Source of the DNA: an uncultured Prevotellaceae bacterium
GTDB lineage: Bacteria; Bacteroidota; Bacteroidia; Bacteroidales; Bacteroidaceae
Length of the DNA: 64,000 nucleotides
Reading direction: 5' to 3'
Assembly (NCBI GenBank): GCA_900318115.1
Contig: ONJJ01000020.1
Coordinates: 1-64,000, forward strand
Shown here: positions 8,985 through 17,471 of the stretch, piece after piece
Numbering within the stretch: the stretch's first letter is position 1
How the letters are laid out: each line of letters opens with the position of its first letter
Translations under genes and position numbers: made by a program
Notes under the pieces: model-generated
Seen by the model: the letters and a program-made list of their open reading frames with translations, nothing else
Database searches by the model: none
What the model was told of the DNA's origin: nothing

Positions 8985-10100
8985 ATGGAACAGAAAAGAA
9001 ATGAACGACTGCAATCGCTCGATGCCCTGAGGGGCTTCGACATGTTTTTCATCATGGGTGGAGCAGGACTCCTGGCAGCCCTTGCCACCTGGTTTCCCTG
9101 TGGTTTCACAGAGATGCTTGCCCGACAGATGGATCATGTGGAATGGAACGGCCTGGCTCACCACGACACCATCTTCCCCCTCTTCCTCTTTATCGCCGGC
9201 ATCTCGTTTCCCTTCTCCCTCGAGAAGCAGCGCGCAAGCGGTCGCAGCACGTGGCAGATCCATCGCAAGGTCCTGCTCCGAGGACTGGTATTGTTCCTGT
9301 TGGGAGTGGTGTACAACGGTTTGCTGAGCCACTGGGATTTCGCAGATGCCCGCTATGCCAGCGTTCTGGCACGCATAGGCTTCGCCTGGATGTTTGCAGC
9401 ACTCATCTTCTTGCACACCGGTTGGCGCAGCCGGGTGGGAATCACCACCTTCCTGCTGGTAGGCTACTGGCTGCTGGTGCGTTTCGTGCCAGCTCCCGAC
9501 GCGATGGGCGAAGGTGTCTATACGGCGCAGGGCAGCATCGTAGGATACATCGACCGCATCTTGCTACCCGGCAAAATCTACTATGGGAACATCGACCCCG
9601 AAGGCATCCTCAGCATCATCCCCGCTATTGGCACGGCCCTGCTGGGGATGTTCACGGGCGAGTGGGTGAAATGGGAACACGAGGGGCTCACCCCTGGGAA
9701 AAAGGCTGCATGGATGACCGTGGCCGGCATTGCGCTGCTGGTCATAGGCCTGCTCTGGAGCCTGGATTTTCCCATCAACAAGAAGCTCTGGACCAGCAGC
9801 TTCGTCTGCGTCGTGGGCGCCTATTCCCTGTTGATGTTTGCACTGTTCTACTATCTCATCGACGTGCTTGGCTGGCGCCGCTGGACACTGTTCTTCACGG
9901 TCATCGGCCTGAACAGCATCACCATCTATCTGGCCCAGAAGTTCATCAACTTCAGCTTCACGGCTGAAAAGATCTTTGGCGGCATCATCAACCTACTGCC
10001 CGAAAAGGCTCAGCCGTTCTTCACCAGCGCCACTTACATCACCGTGTGCTGGGTGTTTCTCTATATCCTCTACCGCAAACGTATCTTCCTGAAAGTATAA
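8985..10100 (+). CDS. HGSNAT-like membrane acyltransferase (DUF5009 type)
   Basis: This 371-residue membrane protein resembles the bacterial relatives of heparan-alpha-glucosaminide N-acetyltransferase (DUF5009/NagX-like). The marks are the N-terminal RLQSLDALRGFDMFFIMGG, the loop WNGLAHHDTIFPLFLFIAGI with its conserved His-His-Asp, and PEGILSIIPAIGTALLG. About ten helices follow. Relatives acetylate amino sugars across the membrane using acetyl-CoA. It starts at ATG 8985, 30 bp after the preceding acyltransferase, so the two are probably co-transcribed. A role in N-acetylhexosamine handling near the GH20 gene is plausible but inferred. Confidence 0.85.
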   Translation: MEQKRNERLQSLDALRGFDMFFIMGGAGLLAALATWFPCGFTEMLARQMDHVEWNGLAHHDTIFPLFLFIAGISFPFSLEKQRASGRSTWQIHRKVLLRGLVLFLLGVVYNGLLSHWDFADARYASVLARIGFAWMFAALIFLHTGWRSRVGITTFLLVGYWLLVRFVPAPDAMGEGVYTAQGSIVGYIDRILLPGKIYYGNIDPEGILSIIPAIGTALLGMFTGEWVKWEHEGLTPGKKAAWMTVAGIALLVIGLLWSLDFPINKKLWTSSFVCVVGAYSLLMFALFYYLIDVLGWRRWTLFFTVIGLNSITIYLAQKFINFSFTAEKIFGGIINLLPEKAQPFFTSATYITVCWVFLYILYRKRIFLKV

Positions 10101-10110
10101 AACACTAAGG

Positions 10111-10323
10111 AAACGGATACTTGCCACCATCCTCGCCATTTGCTGCTGCTCTGCCCTGAATGCCCAAACAAGTCTCGTCGGTCGCAGCTACGAGAACCCG
10201 AATATCCTGTCCGGCGAGCTGGACAGGATAATGGTGTTTACGTTCAGCCCCAGGAGAGCCAGAAGAAAAGTGGTCAGTTTGTTCATTGTCCGAAAGTGTT
10301 TTATGGTTCGATCATTTATTTAA
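10111..10323 (+). pseudogene. remnant of a small exported protein lacking its start codon
   Basis: The frame from 10111 reads KRILATILAICCCSALNAQ, a typical signal peptide, then SLVGRSYENPNILSGELD. It then turns into basic, family-unlike sequence (SPRRARRKVV) and stops at TAA 10321-10323, just inside the 3' end of the opposing gene. No ATG, GTG or TTG starts the frame: the DNA reads CACTAAGGAAACGG where CACTATGAGGAAACGG would give an intact start. I infer a gene that lost its start (a 2-base deletion would do it) and its downstream part. The intact parent appears to be a small periplasmic Bacteroidales protein, but the family is not identified with certainty. Confidence 0.55.
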
Positions 10324-12430
10324 AGACGGAAAGCAGAGGATGTCCCACCCAGGAATAGGGAGTCGGCAGGGCAAAGATATGAGCGATGGTAGCTGCCGTG
10401 TCGTACTGCATCATTGGTTCGGCAATCACCATTCCTTGACGGATTCCCTTGCCGCAGATGATGAACGGGTGCTCCATTTCCAGCAACGTCTTGCCGCCAT
10501 GACCCTTCTCCTTACCACCGTGGTCGGCTGTGACGATGATGATGGTGTCATCGTAAATAGCGGCTTGCTTCAGCGCCTGCACTAACCGCCCCACAAAGAC
10601 GTCCAGTTCAGCCAGCGTCTGGTAGTAATCAGGAGTGTCGTGCCCTTCGGCATGCCCCGTATGGTCCAGCTGATCCCAGCAGACAGCAAAGAGTGTGGGT
10701 TTGCGGTCGATGATGTACTGCTCCGCCATGCGGCACAGCTTCTCATGGTCGTTCTCCCAACCCGTAGCCACCTCGTAGTTATCGATGGCCAGGGTATCGA
10801 CCACATGCTTGATGCCATCCCACTCGGCAATACATCCGGTGATCACATCCGGACGCGCCTTGCGCAACAACGAGAATACGCTGGGGAAGATGGCGTGTTC
10901 GTTCAGTTCGGCCGAAGGTATCTCCGGGGTCTTTGAATTCCACTGGGTGTAGCCATGCAGTTCCGGACAGGAGCCATTGAACATCGAAGCCCAGTTGACG
11001 GCAGAACTCGAAGGCAGCACGGAACGCTTGTGGAGTGTGTAGCAGCCCTGAGCCATCAATGAACGAAGATGAGGTATGTCATGAGCCTTGGCGAAGCTGT
11101 AGCCACCCCACCCGTCGATGCCTATCACCAACACATGACCGGCACGGGCAGCGGGAGCGAGGGATGGACGCAATGTGGGATTCGGATGTCCGAAGACACG
11201 ATCGCAATAGTCCATGTAGCGGTGCCAATCGTAGGGGGTGACATCATGTTTGCCTGCACGGATATGGTAGGCCACCTGGCCGTGAAGAGGGTCGTGGATG
11301 ACAGGCTGAGTCGCACGTTCTATGCCTTTCAGTCCATAGAGGGCATAGACAGGCGAAGCAGCCCTGACTGCCAGAAATTCTCCATTGGGGTCGGACCAAC
11401 GGTCTTCCTCAGCACTGGCGACATACACATGACGGGGAGCCATGAGTGCGAGCAGTTCGTGCTGGTCGAAGGGCAGCGACGACTCGTGCTCCCCATACTT
11501 CGAAAAGGCAGGACAGAACCAGTGGGGGAAGGAACGCGTGATGCGCCCCACGGTCTCGCCGAAAGCACGCTTAGAGAGAGCTGCCCCGCCACAACCGGAA
11601 TTGTTGGAGATGACGACTTCGAAGCGTTCGTCCTGAGCACCCGCCCACAGCGCGGCCTTGCCCTGACGGGAGTGACCGATAAGTGCCAACTGACGGGGAT
11701 TTGACCAGGGCTGACGTTCGACCCAGTCTGCCATGCGACTGCACCCCCAAGCCCAGGCTCCCAGCGCCTGCCAACGAGCATCGCCATCCTGATTCTCGGG
11801 GAAAAGCGGAATGATACTCTCTGTCTGGCCGTTGGGATTATCCGGGAAAATATCCTGATAGCACATGGTCACGACAGCATAGCCCCTTCGCACGATGTCT
11901 TCCAGCGGCCAGCGGAAGAACTGATTGTTACGCATCAGCAGAGGGCTGTTCTTGTCTGCAATGCGTTCGAAATATGGAGAGTAGGCAATCGTCGGGTCGG
12001 ACGTTATGCTATGGTTCCCCATGAAATTCAGCCCTATGAAGACTGGAACACGTCCTTGACGCTGGTTGGGGATATAAGCCAGCAGGAGGGCTTTTCGCTG
12101 CTGCCCCCGACCAGAGAACGTCAGCATCACCTGCTGCGAGGTAGCCAGGCCTCCCTGGGCGTGAGGATTCTCGGAGAGTAACAGGAAAGAGGTCTTCACC
12201 TTACCGCCGGGTGTACGGCCATATTCCTGGTCTGCAAAGAGTTGCAAGAGTTCCGGGCGACGTTTTTTCTCCCAATCACGCACAGATTGTACGCGGGTGC
12301 CATCGGCACACAACAAGGGATCAGGCAGCTCGTAGGCAGGCACCTGTGCCTCATCATAGATGGCTTCCGGCTGTGCCGAAACGCTCAGACAGCAACCGAA
12401 TAAGAGTGGCAAGAAAGCAGTTTTCTTCAT
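10316..12430 (-). CDS. CE15-like esterase fused to alkaline-phosphatase-superfamily domain
   Basis: This is a two-domain, 704-residue exported protein. After a signal peptide (1-19), residues about 30-415 resemble CE15 glucuronoyl esterases. The nucleophile is Ser254 in IGHSRQGKAALW, oxyanion-side residues lie in GLNFMGNHS, and the probable catalytic His395 is in GKHDVTPYDW. Residues about 431-704 form an alkaline-phosphatase-type fold (type I phosphodiesterase/pyrophosphatase): VIGIDGWGG starts the metal site, SVLPSSSAVNWASM carries the nucleophile loop, then Asp586/His590 (WDQLDHTGH) and Asp636-His637 (TADHGG). The join is a short Pro/Ala linker (416-430) with no frameshift sign. It lies 39 bp downstream of a DUF4886 gene on the same strand. 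Confidence 0.85.
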   Translation of the reverse strand: MKKTAFLPLLFGCCLSVSAQPEAIYDEAQVPAYELPDPLLCADGTRVQSVRDWEKKRRPELLQLFADQEYGRTPGGKVKTSFLLLSENPHAQGGLATSQQVMLTFSGRGQQRKALLLAYIPNQRQGRVPVFIGLNFMGNHSITSDPTIAYSPYFERIADKNSPLLMRNNQFFRWPLEDIVRRGYAVVTMCYQDIFPDNPNGQTESIIPLFPENQDGDARWQALGAWAWGCSRMADWVERQPWSNPRQLALIGHSRQGKAALWAGAQDERFEVVISNNSGCGGAALSKRAFGETVGRITRSFPHWFCPAFSKYGEHESSLPFDQHELLALMAPRHVYVASAEEDRWSDPNGEFLAVRAASPVYALYGLKGIERATQPVIHDPLHGQVAYHIRAGKHDVTPYDWHRYMDYCDRVFGHPNPTLRPSLAPAARAGHVLVIGIDGWGGYSFAKAHDIPHLRSLMAQGCYTLHKRSVLPSSSAVNWASMFNGSCPELHGYTQWNSKTPEIPSAELNEHAIFPSVFSLLRKARPDVITGCIAEWDGIKHVVDTLAIDNYEVATGWENDHEKLCRMAEQYIIDRKPTLFAVCWDQLDHTGHAEGHDTPDYYQTLAELDVFVGRLVQALKQAAIYDDTIIIVTADHGGKEKGHGGKTLLEMEHPFIICGKGIRQGMVIAEPMMQYDTAATIAHIFALPTPYSWVGHPLLSVFK

Positions 12431-12469
12431 AGCAGGTTTTCATTTGCTTATGATGTTTAGTCAATTCAG

Positions 12470-13354
12470 TCAAGGAACAATGGGAGTCACAGCCATGGGA
12501 ACCTGAATAGCGGCATGGGCTGCTTGCTGGGCGAGTGCGGCCTGTTCTGGAGTGACGCCTTTGGGACGAGTCTTCAGACCTGTGGCACTGATACCCGTCA
12601 GTGCCTCCAGCCAAGTGCAGGCTGCGATGTAGCGACCGATGGTGTAGTTCAGGTGGAAGCCATCGCGAGTGAGTTCGCGGTTCACGCCCAAGTCATCACC
12701 AGATGCAGCCGGGGCTGACAGAGAAGAGGTGCGGGCATTCTGGATTGCTGTGCCTGAAGGAATATAGAACGAAAGGTCATCGCGGTGGTAACGCATGGTC
12801 TGCTCCACGGCCGCTGTGATGTAGGAGTACATCAGAAACTGGCTACGGTCATAGTTCTTGAAACCGCCGTGGTCGGAGTCCTGCGCGTAGGCCCATGTCT
12901 GATGGAAGCCCAAGCGCACAGAATCCACGAGTGCCAGAGCCTTCACATAGCCGATGAGCGAACTCAGCCCCGGTTCGTAGCTGTCCGGAAGTCCGGCTTC
13001 CTGACTGACTTGCTGGAAGGTAATGACATCCCAAGGTTCGTCCGTGATGATGTCGCGCAGGGTGCGTTTGCCCAGGTTGGTCCGAGTGCCATCGACCACC
13101 TTGTGATATTCCGTGGACGCGGCACGTGAGGAGGCGTCATGCCAGTGTGCCGACAGGCTCCACCCACCACGATAGGCATTGCCGATTATCAGATTCACTC
13201 CTGCCTCGCGACCGAGTTCATAAAGGTATTGCTCCACGGCATCGGCAGAGAATGAATTGCCGATTGCCAGCACCCGCAGTGTCTGCGGTGCCTGGCCTGC
13301 CATCCTTCCGACAAAGAGGCAGAGTACGAACAAAAAGGAAAGACGTGTCTTCAT
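12470..13354 (-). CDS. DUF4886 SGNH-like hydrolase, exported
   Basis: This 294-residue protein has a signal peptide (MKTRLSFLFVLCLFVGRMAG) and the DUF4886 layout related to SGNH/GDSL esterases. LRVLAIGNSFSADAVEQYLY holds the block-I Gly-Asn-Ser, and ITFQQVSQEAG carries a block-III-like Gln. A C-terminal RDGFHLNYTIGRYIAACTWL holds the Asp-x-x-His pair. Family members appear in polysaccharide loci and are thought to deacetylate glycans. It is the first gene of a two-gene unit with the CE15/phosphatase fusion 39 bp downstream, so a joint role in removing ester decorations from a glycan is reasonable. Confidence 0.85.
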   Translation of the reverse strand: MKTRLSFLFVLCLFVGRMAGQAPQTLRVLAIGNSFSADAVEQYLYELGREAGVNLIIGNAYRGGWSLSAHWHDASSRAASTEYHKVVDGTRTNLGKRTLRDIITDEPWDVITFQQVSQEAGLPDSYEPGLSSLIGYVKALALVDSVRLGFHQTWAYAQDSDHGGFKNYDRSQFLMYSYITAAVEQTMRYHRDDLSFYIPSGTAIQNARTSSLSAPAASGDDLGVNRELTRDGFHLNYTIGRYIAACTWLEALTGISATGLKTRPKGVTPEQAALAQQAAHAAIQVPMAVTPIVP

Positions 13355-13445
13355 AATCGTCAGCTATAAACAGTATTTTCGTTATCTTCTAAGCTATTGT
13401 CTATTTGCTTGAGCAGCCATGGTTGCGCTCTCTTACTTTTCTGCT

Positions 13446-13454
13446 GCAAAGTTA
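13446..13454 (-). promoter_or_regulatory. -7 promoter element for the DUF4886 operon
   Basis: TAACTTTGC on the minus strand exactly fits TAnnTTTGC, with a leader of about 85 nt to the ATG at 13354. No clear TTG is seen at -33. Confidence 0.5.
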
Positions 13455-13612
13455 CGAAAAATCCTTCGAAGAGCATGCTTCTGGCTTACTTTTCTCAACT
13501 TTTTTCGTCGGACGGAAAGATCAACTCCATCACGACCTCAGCGGCCTTCTTATTCTAAGCGGGTCCTCTGAAATTCTTAGAGAATTTGGTCATTAACAGA
13601 GTACATTTATAG

Positions 13613-14638
13613 TCATAGTCCGAGTTGGGCAAAAGAACGTAGTTTCTTCAAGTGATAAGCCACGAGCAGACAGCCTGAATACATCTCAGGAATGGGATCA
13701 AGACGGGAGGCTGCAAGGTTGGCTATGCGATCTGCGGCGAAGTCTTGCCTGATGCGGCGGAACTCACGACGTGCCTGCCAGACGGCGAGGAAACTGCGCC
13801 CTTCACCTTTCAGGAGAAAAACGAGGGAAGCCAGGGCATCGAGCCAGAAGCGCAAGAAGAAGACTGTACGCAAACGCCTCTGGGGCAAGTTCTTGTAAAG
13901 GAGCAGCAAATTGTTGCGGAAGTTCAGGAAGGTCTTACGAGGATTCTCCTTCGGCAGGGTGCCGCCGCCCAAATGATAGACGACGCTCTGAGGCACGCAG
14001 ACGATGCGATAGGCACGTGAGCGCAAGCGCCAGCAGAGGTCTATCTCTTCCTGGTGTGCAAAGAAGCGGCCATCCAACCCTCCGACTTCCCAATAGACTG
14101 CAGAACGGATGAGCAAGGCGGCCCCGGTAGCCCAGAAGATGTCTGCCACCTGATCATACTGCCCCCCGTCAGCCTCCACCGTGTCAAAGATACGACCCCG
14201 GCAGAAGGGATAGCCAAGCGAATCGATGTAGCCACCAGCCGCCCCGGCATATTCGAAGTGGGTCGGTGTGTGGTGGGCACGCAACTTAGGCTGACAGGCT
14301 GCTACGTCCGGATGATTCTCCATATAATCAAGCATAGGTTGCAGCCAACCCTCGGGCACCTCGACATCAGAGTTGAGGAGGAGGTAAGAATCATAGCCCT
14401 CCCCCACCCTACGCAGGGCTTGGTTGTAGCCTTCGGCAAAACCATAGTTTTGGTCAAGCGCAATGACCTCCACTGCCGGGAACTCGGCAGCCAAGACTGC
14501 AAGGGAGTCGTCCGTGGAACCATTGTCAGCCACGATGACGCGGGCACTCCCGGCAGGAGTATGCGCGACAACGCTTGGGAGGAACCGGCGCAGCATCTGG
14601 GCGCCATTCCAGTTGAGTATGACGATAGCAGTGTTCAT
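13613..14638 (-). CDS. family 2 glycosyltransferase
   Basis: The 341-residue protein is a cytoplasmic-face GT2 enzyme of the rhamnosyltransferase-like group. Signature elements are IVILNWNG at the start, VIVADNGSTDDS for nucleotide-sugar binding, a DxD-like NSDVEV, and FWATGAALLIRSAVYWEVGG followed by FFAHQEEIDLCWRLR with the catalytic-base region. The C-terminal 100 residues contain amphipathic or membrane-associated helices. The donor and acceptor sugars cannot be told. Its ATG overlaps the mtaB stop by 4 nt (14635-14638), so the genes are translationally coupled, although their functions are unrelated. Confidence 0.92.
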   Translation of the reverse strand: MNTAIVILNWNGAQMLRRFLPSVVAHTPAGSARVIVADNGSTDDSLAVLAAEFPAVEVIALDQNYGFAEGYNQALRRVGEGYDSYLLLNSDVEVPEGWLQPMLDYMENHPDVAACQPKLRAHHTPTHFEYAGAAGGYIDSLGYPFCRGRIFDTVEADGGQYDQVADIFWATGAALLIRSAVYWEVGGLDGRFFAHQEEIDLCWRLRSRAYRIVCVPQSVVYHLGGGTLPKENPRKTFLNFRNNLLLLYKNLPQRRLRTVFFLRFWLDALASLVFLLKGEGRSFLAVWQARREFRRIRQDFAADRIANLAASRLDPIPEMYSGCLLVAYHLKKLRSFAQLGL

Positions 14639-15945
14639 TCGGCAATAAGGGCTGTTTGATCGGCATTGAAACCAACGAGGTGCAGGGGAAGGATGTGATT
14701 GTCGCTCCCTTCGCCTCGGTATTCCACTTTAATATAATTATCGGTGAATCCATTATAGACGCCGCGAACGCGGGAATGCTCCAGGAGAACGGGGCGCGTC
14801 TGACCGACGAAGTGTTCGTAGAAAGCATGAAGCTTGCGATTGCTGATTGCCAGAAGGCGCTGACTCCGCTCGTGCTTCTCCTCGGGACGCACCACATGAG
14901 GAATGCGCAAGGCTGCCGTGCCGGGTCGTTCGCTATAGCTGAAGACATGAAGTTGAGAAATGGGCAGCAATTCGATGAAGCGCTCGGCCTCATCGAAGAG
15001 GGCGGCAGTCTCGCCTCGAGTGCCCACGATGACATCTACCCCGATGAAGCAGTCGGGCATCAGCTCGCGCGCGCGCGATACCTTATTATAAAATAAAGAG
15101 GTGTCATAGCGCCGGTGCATCAGACGCAGTACTTCATCGGAGCCAGACTGAAGCGGGATGTGGAAATGAGGCATGAAAGCACGCGAGGAAGCACAAAACT
15201 GCAAGACCTCATCGGTCAACAAATTAGGTTCGATGCTGGAGATGCGATAACGTTCTATGCCTTCCACGGCATCCAAAGCACGCAGCAAGTCAAGGAAGGA
15301 CTCACCCGTGGTGCGCCCAAAGTCGCCAATGTTCACCCCCGTGATCACAATCTCTTTTCCACCTTCGGCAGCAGCTTGCCGAGCCTGCTCCACCAGCGAG
15401 GCTATGTTCCCATTGCGGCTTCGGCCACGGGCGAAGGGAATGGTGCAATAGGTGCAAAAGTAGTTGCAGCCATCCTGCACCTTCAGGAAATAACGCGTGC
15501 GCTCTCCGCGAGAACAAGAAGGGACGAACAAGGTGCCCGCTTCCTTCTGGTCCCCTCCGGGATGAAAACTTTCGGAAGTTGAAAAATACTTCTCGATATA
15601 TTCCAGGACTTTTCCTTTCTGGTTCTGACTAAGGACGAGGCTTACGCCTTCAATGCCCATCACCTCCTCGGGTTTCAACTGAGCATAGCATCCCATGACT
15701 ATGACGAAGGCGCCAGGGTGCTGACGCACGAGTTTATGGATGGCCTGCCTGCACTTGTGATCGGCGACTTCGGTCACGCTGCATGTGTTGACGATGCAGA
15801 TGTCAGCACGTTCACCCTTGCGAACGGTGCGCACACCCACTTCAGCCAACTTCTGGGCAATGGTCGAAGTTTCTGCAAAGTTCAGTTTGCAGCCCAGCGT
15901 GAAGTACGCGGCAAGCTTTCCTTGAAGAATATGAGTGTCTGTCAC
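14635..15945 (-). CDS. mtaB: tRNA ms2t6A methylthiotransferase
   Basis: MtaB is the radical-SAM enzyme that adds the methylthio group to N6-threonylcarbamoyladenosine at tRNA position 37. The N-terminal MTTase domain shows the three cluster cysteines, Cys19 (LGCKLNFAE), Cys55 (VNTCSVTE) and Cys86 (GCYAQ). The radical-SAM motif is Cys160-x3-Cys164-x2-Cys167 in CNYFCTYC. A TRAM-like C-terminal stretch (VRGVYNGFTDNYIKVEY) completes the normal length of 436 residues. A strong promoter lies 25 bp upstream. The GT2 gene is coupled downstream. An AT-to-CGCGCG element lies within the gene (15066-15097). Confidence 0.95.
   Translation of the reverse strand: MTDTHILQGKLAAYFTLGCKLNFAETSTIAQKLAEVGVRTVRKGERADICIVNTCSVTEVADHKCRQAIHKLVRQHPGAFVIVMGCYAQLKPEEVMGIEGVSLVLSQNQKGKVLEYIEKYFSTSESFHPGGDQKEAGTLFVPSCSRGERTRYFLKVQDGCNYFCTYCTIPFARGRSRNGNIASLVEQARQAAAEGGKEIVITGVNIGDFGRTTGESFLDLLRALDAVEGIERYRISSIEPNLLTDEVLQFCASSRAFMPHFHIPLQSGSDEVLRLMHRRYDTSLFYNKVSRARELMPDCFIGVDVIVGTRGETAALFDEAERFIELLPISQLHVFSYSERPGTAALRIPHVVRPEEKHERSQRLLAISNRKLHAFYEHFVGQTRPVLLEHSRVRGVYNGFTDNYIKVEYRGEGSDNHILPLHLVGFNADQTALIAE
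15066..15097 (-). repeat. AT-to-CGCGCG element, copy in mtaB
   Basis: On the minus strand TTATTTTATAATAAGGTAT leads into CGCGCGCGCGAG. It is read in frame as LFYNKVSRAREL of MtaB, on the coding strand of the gene. Confidence 0.5.
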
Positions 15946-15971
15946 GATGGATTGGTTTCTTGTTTACGGGT

Positions 15972-16003
15972 GCAAAGGTAATGCAAACAAACGTTATAGG
16001 CAA
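15972..16003 (-). promoter_or_regulatory. consensus promoter for mtaB
   Basis: On the minus strand TTG (16001-16003), 20 bp spacer and TACCTTTGC (15972-15980) form a full match. The leader is about 20 nt. Confidence 0.75.
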
Positions 16004-16115
16004 GCATGATGCATTTTTTAACATTTCCGCAGACGCTTAATTATGAGCATTTTGCAAAATAAGACTAAAAAAAGTTGTAGATATATGTCAATTTTTAGAA
16101 AAAAAAACGGCTAAA

Positions 16116-16150
16116 TTGATACAACGTATTGAAAAAGTCCGTACCTTTGC
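16116..16150 (+). promoter_or_regulatory. promoter for the small acidic lipoprotein
   Basis: TACCTTTGC (16142-16150) is an exact -7 element. TTG at 16116-16118 is 23 bp upstream, slightly longer than usual. The leader is about 50 nt and AT-rich. Confidence 0.65.
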
Positions 16151-16204
16151 AGCGTTTTAAAAAGCAATTGATTGTTTTACAGAATTAAAAAAAGCAAAAA
16201 GAAA

Positions 16205-16402
16205 ATGAAAAAGGTTGCATTTATGTTCGTAGCCGCTATGGCTATCTCTTTCGCTTCTTGCGGTGGTGCTCAGCAGAAGGCTGAGGAAGCTTGTGACAGC
16301 GCTCAGTGCTGCGCAGACAGCGTCGTCGAAGAAGTTGTTGAAGTAGTTGACAGCGCTGCTGAAGTTGCTGACAGCGTAGTTGCTGAAGTTGTTGCTGAGT
16401 AA
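16205..16402 (+). CDS. small acidic lipoprotein, 65 residues
   Basis: The protein starts MKKVAFMFVAAMAISFASCG, a lipoprotein signal with lipobox FASC and lipidated Cys19. The mature part of about 47 residues is strongly acidic. It has a cysteine group (CDSAQCCAD) followed by a Val/Glu/Ala-rich run (EEVVEVVDSAAEVADSVV) in which small hydrophobic and acidic residues alternate as in an amphipathic helix. It has its own consensus promoter and a good terminator, so it is probably a well-expressed single-gene unit, perhaps a small abundant envelope lipoprotein. I recognise no function. The ATG at 16205 is chosen because the signal peptide begins there. Confidence 0.8.
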   Translation: MKKVAFMFVAAMAISFASCGGAQQKAEEACDSAQCCADSVVEEVVEVVDSAAEVADSVVAEVVAE

Positions 16403-16446
16403 TTAGCCACAAGTTCGGTTACCGAACATCAACAGGAAAACAATGA

Positions 16447-16476
16447 GGTCTCACGGGAGTGAGGCCTTTTATTTTA
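16447..16476 (+). terminator. Rho-independent terminator of the small lipoprotein gene
   Basis: Stem GGTCTCAC (16447-16454) and GTGAGGCC (16459-16466), one G-T pair, loop GGGA, then TTTTATTTTA. Confidence 0.85.
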
Positions 16477-16564
16477 CCCATAACTCTGGGCAGACGGATA
16501 CCTATACGCCTCCAGAATACGCGAGGGGAGGAAAGATCAGGGCACAGCAGTATATGAAAGAGAT

Positions 16565-16593
16565 GACCGCGACTCCGATGAGGAGCCGCGGCC
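16565..16593 (-). terminator. hairpin after rplI
   Basis: Twelve-base arms GACCGCGACTCC and GGAGCCGCGGCC pair across a 5-nt loop, with G-T pairs. On the minus strand ATCTCTTTCAT follows, so the U-tract is moderate. It ends the rpsF-rpsR-rplI unit. Confidence 0.6.
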
Positions 16594-16622
16594 ATTCAAT
16601 ATATCAGGGGTTTACAGAATGC

Positions 16623-17183
16623 TTATGCTTCCTGCAGGGGAGCCTCATCCAGTGCCTCGAGGACTTCTGCCTCGGCCTGAGCCTCCTCTGCGACCTCGTC
16701 CACCACGGGAGCTGCGGGTTCTTCTGCGGGAGCCTCGACAGGAGCATCGCCCACCACTGTGACGGGGATGACCACACTGACTTCCTTGTGCAGACGGACG
16801 ATAGCCTTGTGCTCACCAACGGTCTTGACGTCCTTGATGGTGATGAGCTTGCGATCGATGTCAAAACCGAGCTTGCTGAGTTCGTCGGCAATCTGAACGT
16901 TGTTCACGCTACCATAGATAGTACCATTGGAACTAACCTTGGCAACGATGGTCAGGGCCACGCCCTCGAGCTTAGCTGCCAGAGCCTCGGCATCGGCCTT
17001 GATCTTTTCGAGTTTCTTGGCTTTCTGCTTCAGTTCTTCAGCGAGCTGCTTCTTGGCACTCTCGGATGCGATGACACCCTTGCCCTGGGGAATAAGGTAG
17101 TTGCGGCCGTAGCCGGACTTCACATTTACGATGTCGTGCTTGTAACCCAAGCCGATGACGTCTTCTTTGAGAATGATTTCCAT
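16623..17183 (-). CDS. rplI: 50S ribosomal protein L9
   Basis: L9 binds 23S rRNA and bridges neighbouring ribosomes through its long helix. The N-domain is canonical (MEIILKEDVIGLGYKHDIV, then VKSGYGRNYLIPQGKG), followed by the Lys/Glu-rich connecting helix and the C-domain (SSNGTIYGSVN...ADEL). At 186 residues it is about 35 longer than the usual L9. The extra C-terminal tail is acidic and Ala/Pro/Glu-rich (from about residue 150), seen in some Bacteroidota. It is the last gene of the operon with rpsF and rpsR. Confidence 0.97.
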   Translation of the reverse strand: MEIILKEDVIGLGYKHDIVNVKSGYGRNYLIPQGKGVIASESAKKQLAEELKQKAKKLEKIKADAEALAAKLEGVALTIVAKVSSNGTIYGSVNNVQIADELSKLGFDIDRKLITIKDVKTVGEHKAIVRLHKEVSVVIPVTVVGDAPVEAPAEEPAAPVVDEVAEEAQAEAEVLEALDEAPLQEA

Positions 17184-17204
17184 AGTGCTTATTCCTCCTA
17201 TTTA

Positions 17205-17468
17205 TTATTTCATCATGTCAGTTACAAAAGGAAGCAGTGCGAGGTGACGAGCACGCTTTACTGCCTGAGCCACACGGCGCTGGAACTTCAGAGAAGTACC
17301 GGTGATGCGGCGGGGAAGGATACGTCCCTGCTCATTGAGGAACTTCTTGAGGAACTCAGGATCCTTGTAATCGATATACTTGATGCCGAGTTTCTTAAAA
17401 CGGCAATACTTCTTCTTCTTGACGTCTACTGTAGGCGGTGTGAGATAGCGAATTTCTGACTGTGCCAT
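17205..17468 (-). CDS. rpsR: 30S ribosomal protein S18
   Basis: S18 (87 residues) sits on the 30S platform and binds as a dimer with S6. Recognisable segments are [40 protein letters not shown] and [14 protein letters not shown]. It carries only a short [16 protein letters not shown] lead before the zinc-ribbon-like start. It lies 3 bp downstream of rpsF and 21 bp upstream of rplI, the usual Bacteroidota order. Normal length, no anomalies. Confidence 0.98.
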   Translation of the reverse strand: MAQSEIRYLTPPTVDVKKKKYCRFKKLGIKYIDYKDPEFLKKFLNEQGRILPRRITGTSLKFQRRVAQAVKRARHLALLPFVTDMMK

Positions 17469-17471
17469 AAT

